Below are positions 20,313 to 31,250 of a stretch of DNA of 64,000 nucleotides, piece after piece. The notes under the pieces were generated by a model. The model was given only the letters and a program-made list of their open reading frames with translations, was not told the origin of the DNA and did not search any database. Every line of letters starts with the position of its first letter. Position 1 is the stretch's first letter. Origin of the DNA: Diplonema papillatum (lineage: Eukaryota > Euglenozoa > Diplonemea > Diplonemida > Diplonemidae); the NCBI GenBank assembly GCA_030068145.1, contig JAPJBO010000560.1:62001-126000 (forward strand), written 5' to 3'. The position numbers and the translations under genes were made by a program.

Positions 20313-20418
20313 CGTTAACCCAAACAACTTCCGCCGGTAGAGAAATCTTGCCTAAAGGAATCAACTGCCTTCGGGTAGGCTAGTCTGACACTAGTTGTCG
20401 TCGGGGAAAAAAAAAAAA
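20273..20418 (+). mobile_element. Second copy of the LINE 3' tail unit (5'-truncated LINE or SINE)
   Basis: An A-run of more than 30 bases, then a unit reading gttaacccaaacaacttccg through agttgtcgtcgg, then a second A-run. The unit is over 90% identical to the 3' end of the LINE at 4276-4369. No ORF2 sequence precedes it. It is either a severely 5'-truncated LINE insertion or a SINE sharing the LINE tail. Confidence 0.85.
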
Positions 20419-20876
20419 ACGCTAAAACACAACTAAGCAGGACGACACGAGAGACCGAAACACAAAAAGGAAAAAAGGAAAAGAAATCAAAACAAAAAGA
20501 AAACTCTGCTCGTCCGTGATCTGGGCACAGTGATAAGAGAGGGGACCCCCCCTGGCAAAGAGTAACCGGCACCCAACCGGGATCACACATCACGCACAAA
20601 TAAAAGAAAACCAACAGAAAGAAAACAGGGGAAAGCAGCCCGGAAGAAAACCCTTCCCCCCGCCGCACAAAGAAAACAGAGGAGTAGAGCTTTCTTTCTA
20701 TTTCACTCCTGCCGGAACGCAGCGGAGAGAGGGTCGACCTTCTTTTTTTTTGGTTGGTTCTTCCTTTTATCTTTTATTTTTTTATCTTTCTTCCTCTTTT
20801 TAGGAAGTGTTCTATATAGACAAGAAAAACCTTCGCTCTTGAAAAAAAAAAAAAAAGGGAGAGAGAGAGAGAGAGA
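20419..20876. other. Upstream region of the FYVE-like gene
   Basis: Adenine- and pyrimidine-tract-rich DNA with an A-run and (ga)n just before the ATG at 20877. I see no coding content. A TATA-like string (ctatatag) lies about 65 bp before the ATG. Confidence 0.45.
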
Positions 20877-21500
20877 ATGGTGGCCAGCCTGCAGCAGCTG
20901 TGTTCGGAGACGGCGGCGGTGGGCTGCGAGGAGTGCTGGGGCTGCGGGGCGTCGTTTTCGGCGTGGAAGCGGGGGCACGCGTGCGCGGTGTGCAAGGAGG
21001 CGTTTTGCGTGCAGTGCACGAAGGAGCGGAGCGGGTTGGACCGGGTGGGCATCACCAGCATGGTGCGCACGTGCCTGCCGTGCGCGAAGAAGGAGGACAG
21101 GCTCCACGCGGAGAAGGAAGGCCCGTTCTCGCATGACTTCACCGAGGACGACCTCTGGGAAGACGACGACGAAGAGGACAACGAAACCGCGTCCCCCGAC
21201 TCTTCTAGCGCGCAAGACGGCCCGGAGGAGGCTGAGGACCTCTCGGCGTCCAGCGAGTGCGACCCAAAGATCTCCGGCGCCGCGTCGTCGCCCGGCGCCG
21301 CGTTCCCCACGCAGTGCATCAGCATCCCCAGCTCGTCTTTCGAGGACGACGTCGACCTGGCCGCCAAGCCCAGCAGCCGCTACAGCCGCAAGATGCAGAT
21401 CATCAAAGCCGACTGCGGCGTCACCGTCTGGACCCCTTCCGCGACTCAGGTGCTTCTTCTCTCTCCGCTTAGTGTACACGAGGCAAGTGACTGGATCTGA
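20877..21500 (+). CDS. FYVE-type zinc-finger protein
   Basis: The first 70 residues hold C20-x2-C23-x12-C36-x2-C39-x4-C44-x2-C47-x18-C66-x2-C69, the eight-cysteine spacing of FYVE-related fingers. The usual R-R-H-H-C-R patch is reduced to K-R-G-H-A-C. The rest is acidic and Ser-rich (E-D-D-L-W-E-D-D-D-E-E), then basic (S-S-R-Y-S-R-K-M-Q-I-I-K). Known: FYVE domains bind phosphatidylinositol 3-phosphate on endosomes. With the altered patch, lipid binding is uncertain. The frame stops at 21500, but CAG|GTGCTT at 21450 may be a donor. Acceptors at 21754 (exon 21755-21856, ending K-K-V-T-F-R) or 21701 (exon 21702-21845) both give phase-0 tails. I cannot choose between the unspliced and spliced ends. 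Confidence 0.72.
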   Translation: MVASLQQLCSETAAVGCEECWGCGASFSAWKRGHACAVCKEAFCVQCTKERSGLDRVGITSMVRTCLPCAKKEDRLHAEKEGPFSHDFTEDDLWEDDDEEDNETASPDSSSAQDGPEEAEDLSASSECDPKISGAASSPGAAFPTQCISIPSSSFEDDVDLAAKPSSRYSRKMQIIKADCGVTVWTPSATQVLLLSPLSVHEASDWI

Positions 21501-21856
21501 TCCGAGTGTTACGTATCCACGACAACTGCGACCATCGCCTGCAGCGGTGATACTGACTTTTTCACGTACATATCCCGTATCGTAGTTCCACGTCATGTGA
21601 TGCTATCGTAGAGAAAATTGCTAGAACCTAGTGTACCGTACATAGGTGTACCCAGCATGTGTTGTAGTTTTTTGTGTTACACCGTAGTGGTGGTATTGCA
21701 GGATCCTGTGAGTCATACGAGCGATGTTGACCATCACACACACACACAACACAGGCACTGCGGCGATCATCACCTATCGCTTTCACCGGGCCCAAAAGCT
21801 CGTCCTATTACCACGGCCTGTCACATCAGTCGGCCAAGAAAGTGACCTTTCGATGA

Positions 21857-22062
21857 ACCTTTAGACCTCCCGCTCGTTTTTTTTTTTTTTTTTTTTTTGC
21901 TGTCCTTTTTCTTGTTTCATTCCCCTGTTTTCTTCCTTTTCAGTCTTTCTTTTTTCGCGGTATGCAGTTCCGACATCTGAAATACTCGAGGGACTGCCTG
22001 TTGTGCTCATTTCGAAGGAGGCTAGAGGGGGAGAAAACAATACAACTACAAAGTGGGTCTTT
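21857..22062. other. T-tract and family A-like fragment
   Basis: A run of about 20 T is followed by ctgaaatactcgagggactg (about 21978-21997), a decayed + strand family A piece just before a full minus-strand copy. Confidence 0.5.
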
Positions 22063-22193
22063 TTTGTTGAATGCTTATGCCCGCCACTAAACTCAGATTT
22101 ACCTGTGTTTCGTGTGGGCTACAGCACATTTATCTCCTTTGATCTATCGCAACTGGCAGTCTCCTCAAGCATTTCCTACAAAGCAGGTGCTTA
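22063..22193 (-). repeat. Dispersed repeat family A, copy
   Basis: Full-length minus-strand copy from ttgttgaatgcttatgcccg to acaaagcaggtgctta. It is cut at its right end by the fold-back cluster that follows. Confidence 0.85.
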
Positions 22194-22406
22194 CCTACCC
22201 CCCCGTGTTAGTGTCGCCTACCTAAAGGCACCTTTTCCTAAAAGGCGACACTAACACGGGAAGCCGTTGGTGATGTGATGATGAGACATTCTTCATGCAA
22301 TACAGGGAACCGTCTTCCCGTGTTAGTGCTGCCTCGCGTTTTCAGGCAAAAAGGCGACACCGAAGGGCTAACGGAGGCGACACTAACACGGGGGGGGGGG
22401 TAGGTA
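22194..22406. mobile_element. Fold-back cluster with cccgtgttagtgtcgcct termini
   Basis: The outer arms are tacctacccccccgtgttag and its inverse at the right (cactaacacggg then ggtaggta). Two inner arms (about 22243-22261 and 22314-22335) make the cluster double-palindromic. This looks like two nested or tandem fold-back MITEs with no coding capacity. Confidence 0.75.
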
Positions 22407-22975
22407 CAGTGCTCCCGCTAACGAAAAAGTGCGAGGAATTCCTAAAAAAAAAAAAAGAAAGGAGGCTGAAAAAAAAGAGGGTGAGGAATTCCTCACCTTT
22501 TTCCCGTTGGTACCGTTCGTCGGGGGGGGCTCTGCCCCCCCGGACCCCCCATGTGGAAGACTCGGGTGCCCCCCTGCAACAGAAGCTAATGGCCTGCACC
22601 AAACGCGAGGCCTAGCGGGCAGTGCTCCCGCTAACGAAAAAGTGCGAGGAATTCCTCAAAAAAAAAAAGAGGCTCGAAAAAAGAGGGTGAGGAATTCCTC
22701 ATGAGGAATTCCTCACCTTTTTCCCGTTGGTGGTATCGTGTAGCCAAAACACTGCATCACGGTCTACTCTCTGCTGGGCATGGTGGGCTGGCGGGCGGAA
22801 GTCTGGGGCTGCCACAGGGGCTGGAGCGCAAAAAAAAAAAAAAGCCCAAGAGCAGGTTTTTGAATTCCTCACCAAAAGTGAGGTTAGCGGGAGCACTGCT
22901 AGCGGGGGGGAAAAAAAAAAGCCTCACCCAGGTTTTTGGGTTGCCTCACTAAAAGTGAGGTTAGCGGGAGCACTG
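22407..22975. mobile_element. hAT-like MITE (outer), split by a nested MITE
   Basis: The termini are cagtgctcccgctaac and gttagcgggagcactg, an inverse pair of 15-16 bp. The 8-bp flanks are identical: ggtaggta at 22399-22406 and again at 22976-22983. Known: 8-bp target-site duplications and CAG-type termini are typical of hAT transposons. There is no transposase, so the element is non-autonomous. The interior carries gaggaattcct repeats, a G/C block, and a second element at 22620-22898. Confidence 0.9.
22620..22898. mobile_element. hAT-like MITE (inner), nested in a relative
   Basis: This 279-bp element has the same termini as the outer one (cagtgctcccgctaac and its inverse). Its own 8-bp duplication is ctagcggg, at 22612-22619 and 22899-22906. 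The interior shares gaggaattcct motifs and a ggcatggtgggctggcgg segment with 8.3-8.4 kb. The perfect duplication indicates a clean, fairly recent insertion into the older copy. Confidence 0.92.
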
Positions 22976-22983
22976 GGTAGGTA

Positions 22984-23588
22984 TGCAAAAAAGGAAACCC
23001 GCCCCGCGGGGGGGAAACGGTGGCGGGTAGAACTGTGGGAAACAACGAATAAGCGGAGGGAAGCAATCTGGAAAAGCGAACGAGTTGGTGTGCATACAGT
23101 GCTCACTCAGCCATAGGAATGCAAGCAAAGCATGTACCCCTGTCACCCCTGTTTTATTTGTAGTAACACGGGGGGACTCCTCGATTCGCGTGCCTGGCGT
23201 TCAGCTGCTGGCTGGAGGTTAATTAGTATTAACGGTACGTAAGGACACTGAAACAGTCTACAAGGACACGCCGCGCAAAAAAATGTGCCGCATGTCATAC
23301 ATACGTCGCAAACAAACGACCGTTCTTCGATTTTCGCCAGGTTTTGCCATCTGTTAGACCCGAAAATGGGTCGGTTCGGAGATTTTGAGGACACGATTTG
23401 ATCCAAACCGTGATCACGGACGCACTAAACAAGCAACGTCCAACGAAGAGCTAAGACTAAGATTTTGTTAACCTCATACGGACGAACTAAGCCATATGGC
23501 GTACACCAAGTTAATTTGCGGGTATCTGCAAGAGGCCACGGGTGCCCGTCCTGGGTCACTTCCACATGTATTCATTCAGCATCGAGGT
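22984..23588. other. Intergenic; no gene seen
   Basis: Unremarkable apart from a gtaacacgggggg remnant near 23161 related to the fold-back termini at 22.2 kb. Confidence 0.45.
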
Positions 23589-23770
23589 GCGCATTTGAAA
23601 GATCTGCCACACAATCTTTCAAATGCGCCCCTCGGTTCGGAGTATGAACCAAGGGTTGCCTTGAGATCTGCCACGAAATCTTTCAAATGCGCCCCTCGGT
23701 TCGGAGTATGAACCAAGGGTTGCCTTGAGATCTGCCACGAAATCTTTCAAATGCGCCCCCCGGTTTCCAT
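23589..23770 (+). repeat. 64-bp tandem repeat with hairpin at its left end
   Basis: Two full units and a partial third, starting at aatctttcaaatgcgccc (23613, 23677, 23741). The first unit is preceded by gcgcatttgaaaga (23589-23602), the exact inverse of tctttcaaatgcgc (23615-23628), giving a 14-bp stem. Confidence 0.93.
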
Positions 23771-25140
23771 TTTTGACCTACGAAACCCCCTTATGAGTAT
23801 GACCCAAGCTTTGCCTTGAAAAGTCCCACAATTAGCAGCCTCCCTCCGTCCGTATGTGGTTAATGGTCATTGGCCCCCCAGTAGCAAAATGAGGCGTCGG
23901 AGTTACTGTACGCGCCGACGTCTTACCATCTAGACTCCCCATGTGTTTTAGAACCCGCCGGAGAGTCCAAAAAATCAGGGGAGTTTCGAGTGAGATCTTA
24001 CTCTAAGCGTGAACGCGTTTCTGGCTTCCTTGGGTCAAGGCGGAGTATAGTTGCTTTGCTTGCATTATGTGCTCAGCAAAACGAAAGAAAAGTAGTCACC
24101 CAACCAACAAGCAGTTTAAACAAAAAAATGAAAAAAGAAGAAAACAACAGGTTTCTACTCTGAAACGAAGTAAGTGCCCCGTCCCCTCTTCCTTCATCCA
24201 ACACGGCCCCTCCCGGAGACTCTAATAATACCAGTCTTTCAATACTCCAAGGCTACCGTACGCAGAGGGGATCCTCCCCGCCGTGAACACGACGAAGGCA
24301 CCGACACAGTCTCTCTGTTTATCGTAGCAACTCCAACGCACACGCGTTGCGAATGAAAACGTTTCACTCTGAAAAAACGACCTTCCTGCACAAGAAACCC
24401 CCGTCCCGGAAGACTTCTACACGGAGCTTCACCAGAAAGCCGATTTCGGAGCAAGCTAATCTGCAATAAGGACACCGTCCGTAAATTTGGGAATCGGCAG
24501 CCGTAAAAAAAAAAAAAAAAAACCGTACGTGGATAATGGCCGAAGCCACAGCGAACGACACCAAAAAAAAGGTACTCCACGAGCGGAGACGCGTCGCCCA
24601 GCAGTTCTTCCAAAACACACACGGTACTTCTTTGGGGTTTGTTGAAAACGAGGAATATAACGATTGTCTGTGACTCTGTGCGCAACAACAAAAAAAAAAA
24701 AAAAAAAAAACGGGAACCAACAAAAAAACAACGACGAAATCCAGAGCTGAGCGGAGACTCTATCCAGTTTTGGGGACTTGTGTTTTCGTACCGATGCTAG
24801 TCAAACGGTATGCAGGCAACAGCGCTGCTTTCACGACCCGCCAGGGAAGAACAGAAAAACAGCGATTGATAAAACCGAAAACAAAAAACGAAAGAAAAAA
24901 AACGAGTTAAACGAACAAGCTTCTCTCTAGAAGGCGGGATTGGGCACGAAAAGAGGGTGCAAGAACGAAATGAAGTGAGGGAGAAAAAAGAAACGGGCAA
25001 AAAAAAAAAGAAAAAAAAAAAAGAAAACGACCTGGAGAGCGAGCTTCTTTTCGTTTGACGGATACTTGTTTGCGCGCTCGCGCGCTACCGTCACTCAGTT
25101 TTAATGCCGGCCCCATCCCGATTACCGCTGCTGTTTTCTG
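23771..25140. other. Intergenic; homopolymer-rich, no gene seen
   Basis: Long A-runs (24504-24521, 24690-24710, around 25000-25021) separate low-complexity DNA. I see no protein-like frame and no copy of a repeat family. Confidence 0.45.
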
Positions 25141-25149
25141 ACTGTGCCA

Positions 25150-25320
25150 CGGTCCATACACGAGGCTGCAGCCTGAGAAACCGTGGAGTTTAAAGAAGAT
25201 GCCCGAGTCACACCCGATATGCGGGTATTCCACAACCAAAACGCGTGAAAATCCACACGAAAAGCGGGTATGACGCCCGCTTTTTTTTTTAAACTCTGGC
25301 TTTAACTCGACTCCACCGTG
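25150..25320. repeat. Fold-back element, related to 39.3 kb
   Basis: The left part (ccgtggagtttaaag) and right part (ctttaactcgactccaccg) form outer arms. Inside are cccgatatgcgggt and agcgggtatgacgcccgct small stems. A related structure lies at about 39325-39450. Confidence 0.55.
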
Positions 25321-26339
25321 TGAGGTCAGGGCACCCCCCCCGTCTCTGGAGCTGCGTAGAATTGCCTGGGGCTGTCTTCGGTCGAAGGAGTCTGCGCAAA
25401 GACGGGAAAGGACGCAACGACGACCGCGCGAAGACGACGATGCGACTCGGTTGCGACGACAAGAAGGCCAGCCACCATGCACGACCAATCGTCGCAGATT
25501 CTGTGCATTTCTAAACCCGAAACATTTTCTGACGATTTGTTTTTAGTACTAACAATCTTGTGGGTTGCCCTTCAATGTATTGTGCAGGCTAAAAAGACGT
25601 AGGCAGCGTGTTTTGGTGGTTGATCAGAATTCCTTACCTGAATACACACAGGGTAAATACAAGTGGGAAAACGATCAACCGGCACGCACAAACAAAACGA
25701 AGCGCCTGTCTTTTTTACGGTACACCACGGTCTATCAGCAGGGAACGGCGACTTATTAGCGGGAAAACGAAAGTGACCGGGCGTGGTATGCAGGCAGCGC
25801 CTTTCGATCCACTTTATCTGCATCCATAGAAATGCAAGCGAGCCCAGTGTCGCAGTATTTTTGCTCCGGCCGAGGAAGTCGGGCATTGATTTGCTTCCAG
25901 GAAGGTGAACGAGTGAATCGCAAAGCAGAGCAAAAGCTTCAATCCGGCAAAGTGAAGCAAACAACCCTGTTTGCCTGCATTCTATGAGTGGATGTCATTT
26001 CTATGCGATCTTTGGTGGAACCCAATATGGCGTATCAGCCTGAGCATGCGTCTTGGCCCCGGGAATAATAACAGCGAAAGAACGAGTCTTTCTGGGAAAC
26101 CCCAGAGAAGACAAAGGTGGGGGGGTTGGCGGGCAACCAACAAGCAAACAAAAATAAGGGGGGAGCGTGGATGGGGTGGGCAATATTGTTTAACAACGAT
26201 CTTAAAACGTGGGGGGGGGGCATCCCCGAAGAAAGAAAAGCATCACCCCCTACCTTTTTCCCGGTACCCGTTTCACATTTCTTCACGAAGGAGACGTGAT
26301 GCTGGCAGCATACCCAGTATGAAGCGCCGGCTTGTGATT
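25321..26339. other. Intergenic; no gene seen
   Basis: Low-information frames only. G-run at 26210-26220. Confidence 0.45.
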
Positions 26340-26352
26340 TAGATGATGCACA

Positions 26353-26386
<34 letters not shown>

Positions 26387-26700
26387 CACACAACACAGAC
26401 CACCCACAACACACATAGCAAGCTTGCTTGAGCGCCTTCGGCGCGTCAAGTTGGAATCCCAACGTTTCTGACTCTCGTATCTACTCGCCAAGCAAGGTTG
26501 GAGAGGGTAAAGCAAAACCATACAAGACGCAGGCCACGCCGTTTTGCCCCCTTTTTGTATTCCCCATTGCGAAGAAACGGACCAGGATTCCAGCTCACGC
26601 CAGACGCACACAAGCGCACACAACACACACACGCACAATGGGCTAAATTCCGCACAGGGATTACCCACAACTGAGATCTAACACCACACTCCACGCACAC
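26340..26700 (+). repeat. Family H repeat with (CA)n
   Basis: A (ca)n tract (26347-26395) is followed by gagcgccttcggcgcgtcaa, aaggttggagagggtaaagc, cgttttgccccctttttgta and gggattacccacaactgag. The same order recurs at 28376-28570, and fragments lie at 17.8 and 28.0-28.3 kb. Confidence 0.75.
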
Positions 26701-27865
26701 AACTACGAGCTTTCACCTTCGCGGGAACTATGCGCGCTTGTGAAAGCAAACCCCCGTTCTCCTCTCCCTCACCAACACGAAGGAGAGAAATCACCCACCA
26801 CCGAGCAACATCCCCCTCCTATTCTTCGGGCGCAATACTGTCACAGAAGGCACGAGAAGGCACTCACACCGAACAGGAAGAGAATAAAACAAAACTGCGT
26901 TCTTCCCCCTTACCATTTGACTCCCATCCCCAACGGTCAGCCGGAATCTCTAAAAATACCAGTCCCCATGTAAAGTGAGAGGAGTGAGCGACTAAACCTT
27001 ATTTGAAGAAGGACGTGGGTTACCTTTTCTAGTCGTCAGAAGAGCACCCTAAAAAACAGACGACAGCAGAGAAAAGCGCGAGCGACCCGAAAAGTCTTAG
27101 ACTGCTTCTTAGCATAAGAAGCAGTCTGAGAACAAGCCAACGGTGGGATGCAGTTTGATGGTAGAAGACTGCATAACTTTCCACCGTCTGCTTTGAAGCA
27201 GACTTTTGCAACGTTAGGTGCTTTTGCACACCGTTGCACTACAGAGCTGTGTAATACTTCGGCGGACTTCTGCGAAGTAGGCAGTCCCCGTTTTTGTGCA
27301 AATGGCACCCCACGCGCAACAGGAACCGGAGTCCGGTAAATTCCCTCGTCGATACTCCCCCACGGCTGTGGCACGCATTGCACAATGCCGGGCTGGCACC
27401 CGGCAAGAACAAGCGTGCCACCAAGCATTTTGCAACCGTATCTCGAAAGGTGAGCGACGAATACACTCTGTTGCTGTAGGAGTGTCGTATGTAGGCGTTG
27501 AAGACAGCCCCCTGTGCCATTCCAACCGCAGAGGCTCAACATACTAGACGGCACTTGGGCAGTAGTGCACGTTTTCGGGTGTGAACGGCACGTCTTTGAC
27601 CATATATATATATATAACGGCATCGGTCGAAGCAAGCCCCTTTCGATTCGGAGGTCCCAGATCTGAAAAACGAGCCCGCTCTGTCAATATACATTAAAAG
27701 CACGAGTCTTTTGGCAACTCAAGAACTCATTAAACCACCGCGAGAAACGGAACCCAACCAACCAACGACTGCCTGTCACTGCACTCGGCTAGCATCAGGT
27801 GAGCTACATCACCTTCCCGCTGAGAAGTGCATGTGTACACTCAACCGCCAAGGGGGAGCTCACTG
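26701..27865. other. Intergenic; no gene seen
   Basis: Contains a (ta)n tract at about 27602-27616. A short inverted pair, cttagactgcttcttagcat and taagaagcagtctgag, lies at 27097-27130. No protein-like frame. Confidence 0.45.
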
Positions 27866-28380
27866 TCAGTGGATTGAATTCTGAACCGACACACACACAC
27901 ACACACACACAACGCACACCGGTGTTGGCATTGTTTGATGGCCCTTAATCCGGGCCAGGCTGCCCCCCACCGCCTTCAGCCTACGTGTTTCTGAGCGCCA
28001 CGCTAGAACTGGTCTTTCAGTCGCCAAAACGAAGTTTGAAGGGCGCGGCAAAACCAACAAAGCAGGCCTCCAACGTATTGCCCCTTCTTGCACTCCCCTT
28101 TCGAGGGTGCTGGTGCTGAGGGTTATGGCAGAACCGAACAGGGATTCCAACACACACATCTGCTCCACGTGTACGAGAAGGCGAATACCCCCCGGACACC
28201 TTCTGTAGTTAGCAACATGCAAATCACGAAGAAGGAAGCCAATGCCAGTCGAGGCTGCATTTCCGTGTACGTCGCAACCACCACGAGCGGCCGGCTGGTG
28301 CATCGGCAGTAACGCAAGTGCATTGCGCACCTGGACTAGACTCCGCTCAGGGGTTACCCATTACTGAGATCACACACACC
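27866..28380 (+). repeat. Decayed family H region with (CA)n
   Basis: A (ca)n tract (27888-27912) leads into DNA sharing short motifs with family H (gggattccaacacacaca, aggggttacccattactgag). It is more divergent than the other copies. Confidence 0.5.
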
Positions 28381-28575
28381 TAACAAGCTTGCTTAAGCGC
28401 CTTCGGCGCGTCAAGTATTTGCCCACTCGCCAAAAGCGAGGTTGGAGGGGTAAGCAAAAACTGACAAACGCAGGCCCCCGTTTGCCCCCTTTTTGTACCC
28501 CCCTTCAAGCCCCCCACGCCCTTTGGGCTCTACTCCGCGACAGGGGTTACCCATAATTGAATTCCACACGCACAC
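28381..28575 (+). repeat. Family H repeat, copy
   Basis: agcgccttcggcgcgtcaag, then cgaggttggaggggtaagc, gtttgccccctttttgtac and aggggttacccataattga, in the same order as at 26.4-26.7 kb. Confidence 0.75.
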
Positions 28576-29063
28576 GCACACTCCTACCTTACCGAAGGCG
28601 GTCGGTCGCACCAGTAGACGAACATCGTCGTTCTCTCTTCGTTCTTTTGGTTTTCTTTTTCCTTTGCCGCTACTTCAACGCAACATGCTCTTCTCCCCCA
28701 CTCTTCTCTTCCCACACCTCACGTCTCAGATGAAGTGACGCTTGCAACAGACCTTTACTTTAGTGACAATTCTCCGTTTTTTCTCTTCCCCCTCAGGCGA
28801 CACCACTATTATTACTTCCAATCACGCATCAACCTTCTTCGTTTGAAGTAAAACGCCCCACAAACCCGGGGAAACAGTCTTAAAAAAAAAAACCCCGCAG
28901 TTCTTTTCGAGGCACCGTTGTGATGGCCAGGAAGGCGGCCTTCGCGCCGAAACCCTGGCAACTCCTTACGTCTCTGTGCCTCTGAACGCAACCACACCCA
29001 CCCGGCCCCAACCCCCCACGACGGACAACGCGGGACAACGATTTTATCTCAGGGTTTTGTTTT
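28576..29063. other. Intergenic; no gene seen
   Basis: Pyrimidine-rich on the + strand around 28620-28800. No feature recognised. Confidence 0.4.
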
Positions 29064-29250
29064 TAGCCACATGCAATGTGTGAGGAACCGGAACCGCCCC
29101 AGTAGGACCTTCTCATAATGAACATTTGCCATTTTGCCACCTGAAACCACGTCCAGGATTTGGGCTCAGGGTAGTGCGGTCAACGAAAACTCTAGTTTCC
29201 CTGTTCTACGTTCTCCTACTCTTGCAGTGTACGGTTTCTGGCTTTCCTAT
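29064..29250 (+). repeat. Dispersed repeat family C, copy
   Basis: tttagccacatgcaatgtgt through aaccacgtccaggatttggg and gtcaacgaaaactctagttt to agtgtacggtttctggc. Close to the copy at 31.06 kb. Confidence 0.88.
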
Positions 29251-29564
29251 TCATATTTTGGAGAGTCAATTCGACACCGCGGGAAACGATTTCACTTCGC
29301 GTTTTTGTTACTGGCTTCCCTGTTCGTATTTTGGCGAGAGTCAACTTGGCTCAAGCCCGCCTGCAACCAACGCGCATTGCCTGCAGGTGAGCTCAAAACG
29401 TTTGAGTGTGCACCCCTGACGCACCTGTAGGGGGAGCAGCGATCTGATGTAGATGAGATGCAGCACTGCCGTGCCAGCGGCACCTTTTGCAGCTCATCGA
29501 AACTGCTAGCATCAATCATGCATGGCATGGGAGGCAGTGTTCTGTACAAAAAATGAATTGTGAT

Positions 29565-29602
29565 CCACCTCCCGCCCCCCCGCCCGGGGGGGCGGGAGGT
29601 GG
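29565..29602. repeat. GC-only hairpin, 17-bp perfect stem
   Basis: Arm ccacctcccgccccccc (29565-29581), loop gccc, exact inverse arm 29586-29602. Extremely stable if single-stranded. Confidence 0.93.
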
Positions 29603-29609
29603 GGGGGAC

Positions 29610-31056
29610 TAGTGAAAAAGAAGAACTGGACCCACATTTTCCAACCAACTGAACAAAAAGAGGGAAACAAAACTGCGGGAGAAAAAGCACGGGAAGCACC
29701 CTCCCCCGCCCCGTTGGTTAACTAGACTGGAAAATGATCGGGGAGCCCCCCCACCTTTCTCCGCCCCCGTTCCCCCTGTAGCAGTTGCGGCAACAGAGCC
29801 CTTTGCTGTTAAAAACGATTTGGAAGCAACGAGTATCAACGAAAAACACCAACCACAAAAGAAATCGACGGTGGCACGAAAGCACGCCACACGCACTGAG
29901 CCAGTCTTCCCCGGGAACTGCATTAAATTTACTACCGTGGTCCAATAGAGTTCATCGCCACACAGATTATTTGCCATCTAACCAGAACTGTTAGAGCCAC
30001 GGGCAGGACACCTCGTCCATTTGGGCAGCGTCACCTCCCTGATGCGAGCTGATTGCCGGATGGATGCGGGCAACTGCACCTTCGTACCACCGGCACCCCC
30101 TGGGTGCTTGCAGGTTACGTCAATCGGGGGTTTGAAACATGATGATTATCATCTGAATCGCGCACCCACGCGGCGTTGACTGCGGATGGTCCATCGCGAG
30201 GCATGTCACGGTGTATTCCGGTCTATCACATCATCGTCCGGTAAACCGCGGTATGACAGGATTTAAGTAGAATGGGATGGACTGGCTCAACACCCCTGCA
30301 CACACACATCCGCACAGGTGCGGCGAGGACTTCCCGCCCCGGAGTGGTTTGCTCGCATCACAGAAAGCCGACGCAGGGAGTGTGCCAGAAAGCGCCTACC
30401 GGCGGCAGATCTGCAGTCGCCTCAAGCAGCATCATCACGGATCGGATGGTCTACGGCCGCGGATGCACTTTTGCACAGCGCACAGACTACTAAGGACGCT
30501 GCGGCGATTGCGTAGCCGCAAACGAAGCAGCCAACTGCTGCTCGAAGCATCACGCAAACAGAATAGCGAACAGAGACCCCCACTCCCAGCCCGGGGGTGC
30601 ATCGGCCGTCACTTAGCCATAACTGAGCGTGGTCGTACTTTCGTGAAGGGAGGCACCACGTTAAACGGGTCCGCAACACACACATCCGCACGCTCGACAC
30701 AGCAACACGCGCTACAGAATACTCAGCTCACAACACGACACACACCACACATCACATTTCCTTTTTGTCTCCCCCCCCTAGCAACGACCGCGTCAGGCGC
30801 TGCAGACACGGAAGGGCCTGTCTTTTTAAGCAGGACCGTGCCTTTTTGGCTGAGAAAACAAGTCTCGTTGGTTGTTGGCGACGACAAGACACTTTCTGCT
30901 GTGGAAGGAAGACAGGAAAAAGGTTTCTCTCGAAGATAATAGGCTCGTCGCTGCAAGAAATGACAGTCGATGACGGTACGAGCAGGCTGGGGCCGAAAAG
31001 AGGCAGCAACAAACACCGGACCTTCTCTGCATGGCCTCATATCGCAACCTTTTTCC
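29610..31056. other. Intergenic; no gene seen
   Basis: No recognisable gene or repeat family. A 220-residue + strand frame at 30277-30939 is low in information and overlaps equally long frames on the other strand. Confidence 0.4.
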
Positions 31057-31250
31057 TTTTAGCCACATGCAACGTGTGAGGAAACTGAACCGCCCAAGTA
31101 GGACCTGCTCATCATGATCATTTGCCAATTTGCCACCCGAAACCACGTCCAGGATTTGGGTTCAGGGTGGTGCAGGCGTCAACGGAAACACTTGTTTCCC
31201 TTTCTACTCCTACTCTTCGCGGTGTACGGTTTTCCAATACACGTCTTCAG
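31057..31250 (+). repeat. Dispersed repeat family C, copy
   Basis: ttagccacatgcaacgtgtg, gaaccgcccaagtaggacct, tcatgatcatttgccaattt, aaccacgtccaggatttggg, then tcaacggaaacacttg. Confidence 0.88.

Noticed and set aside
30277-30939. 220-residue + strand frame
   Set aside because: Low-information sequence with long overlapping frames on the other strand and no motif.
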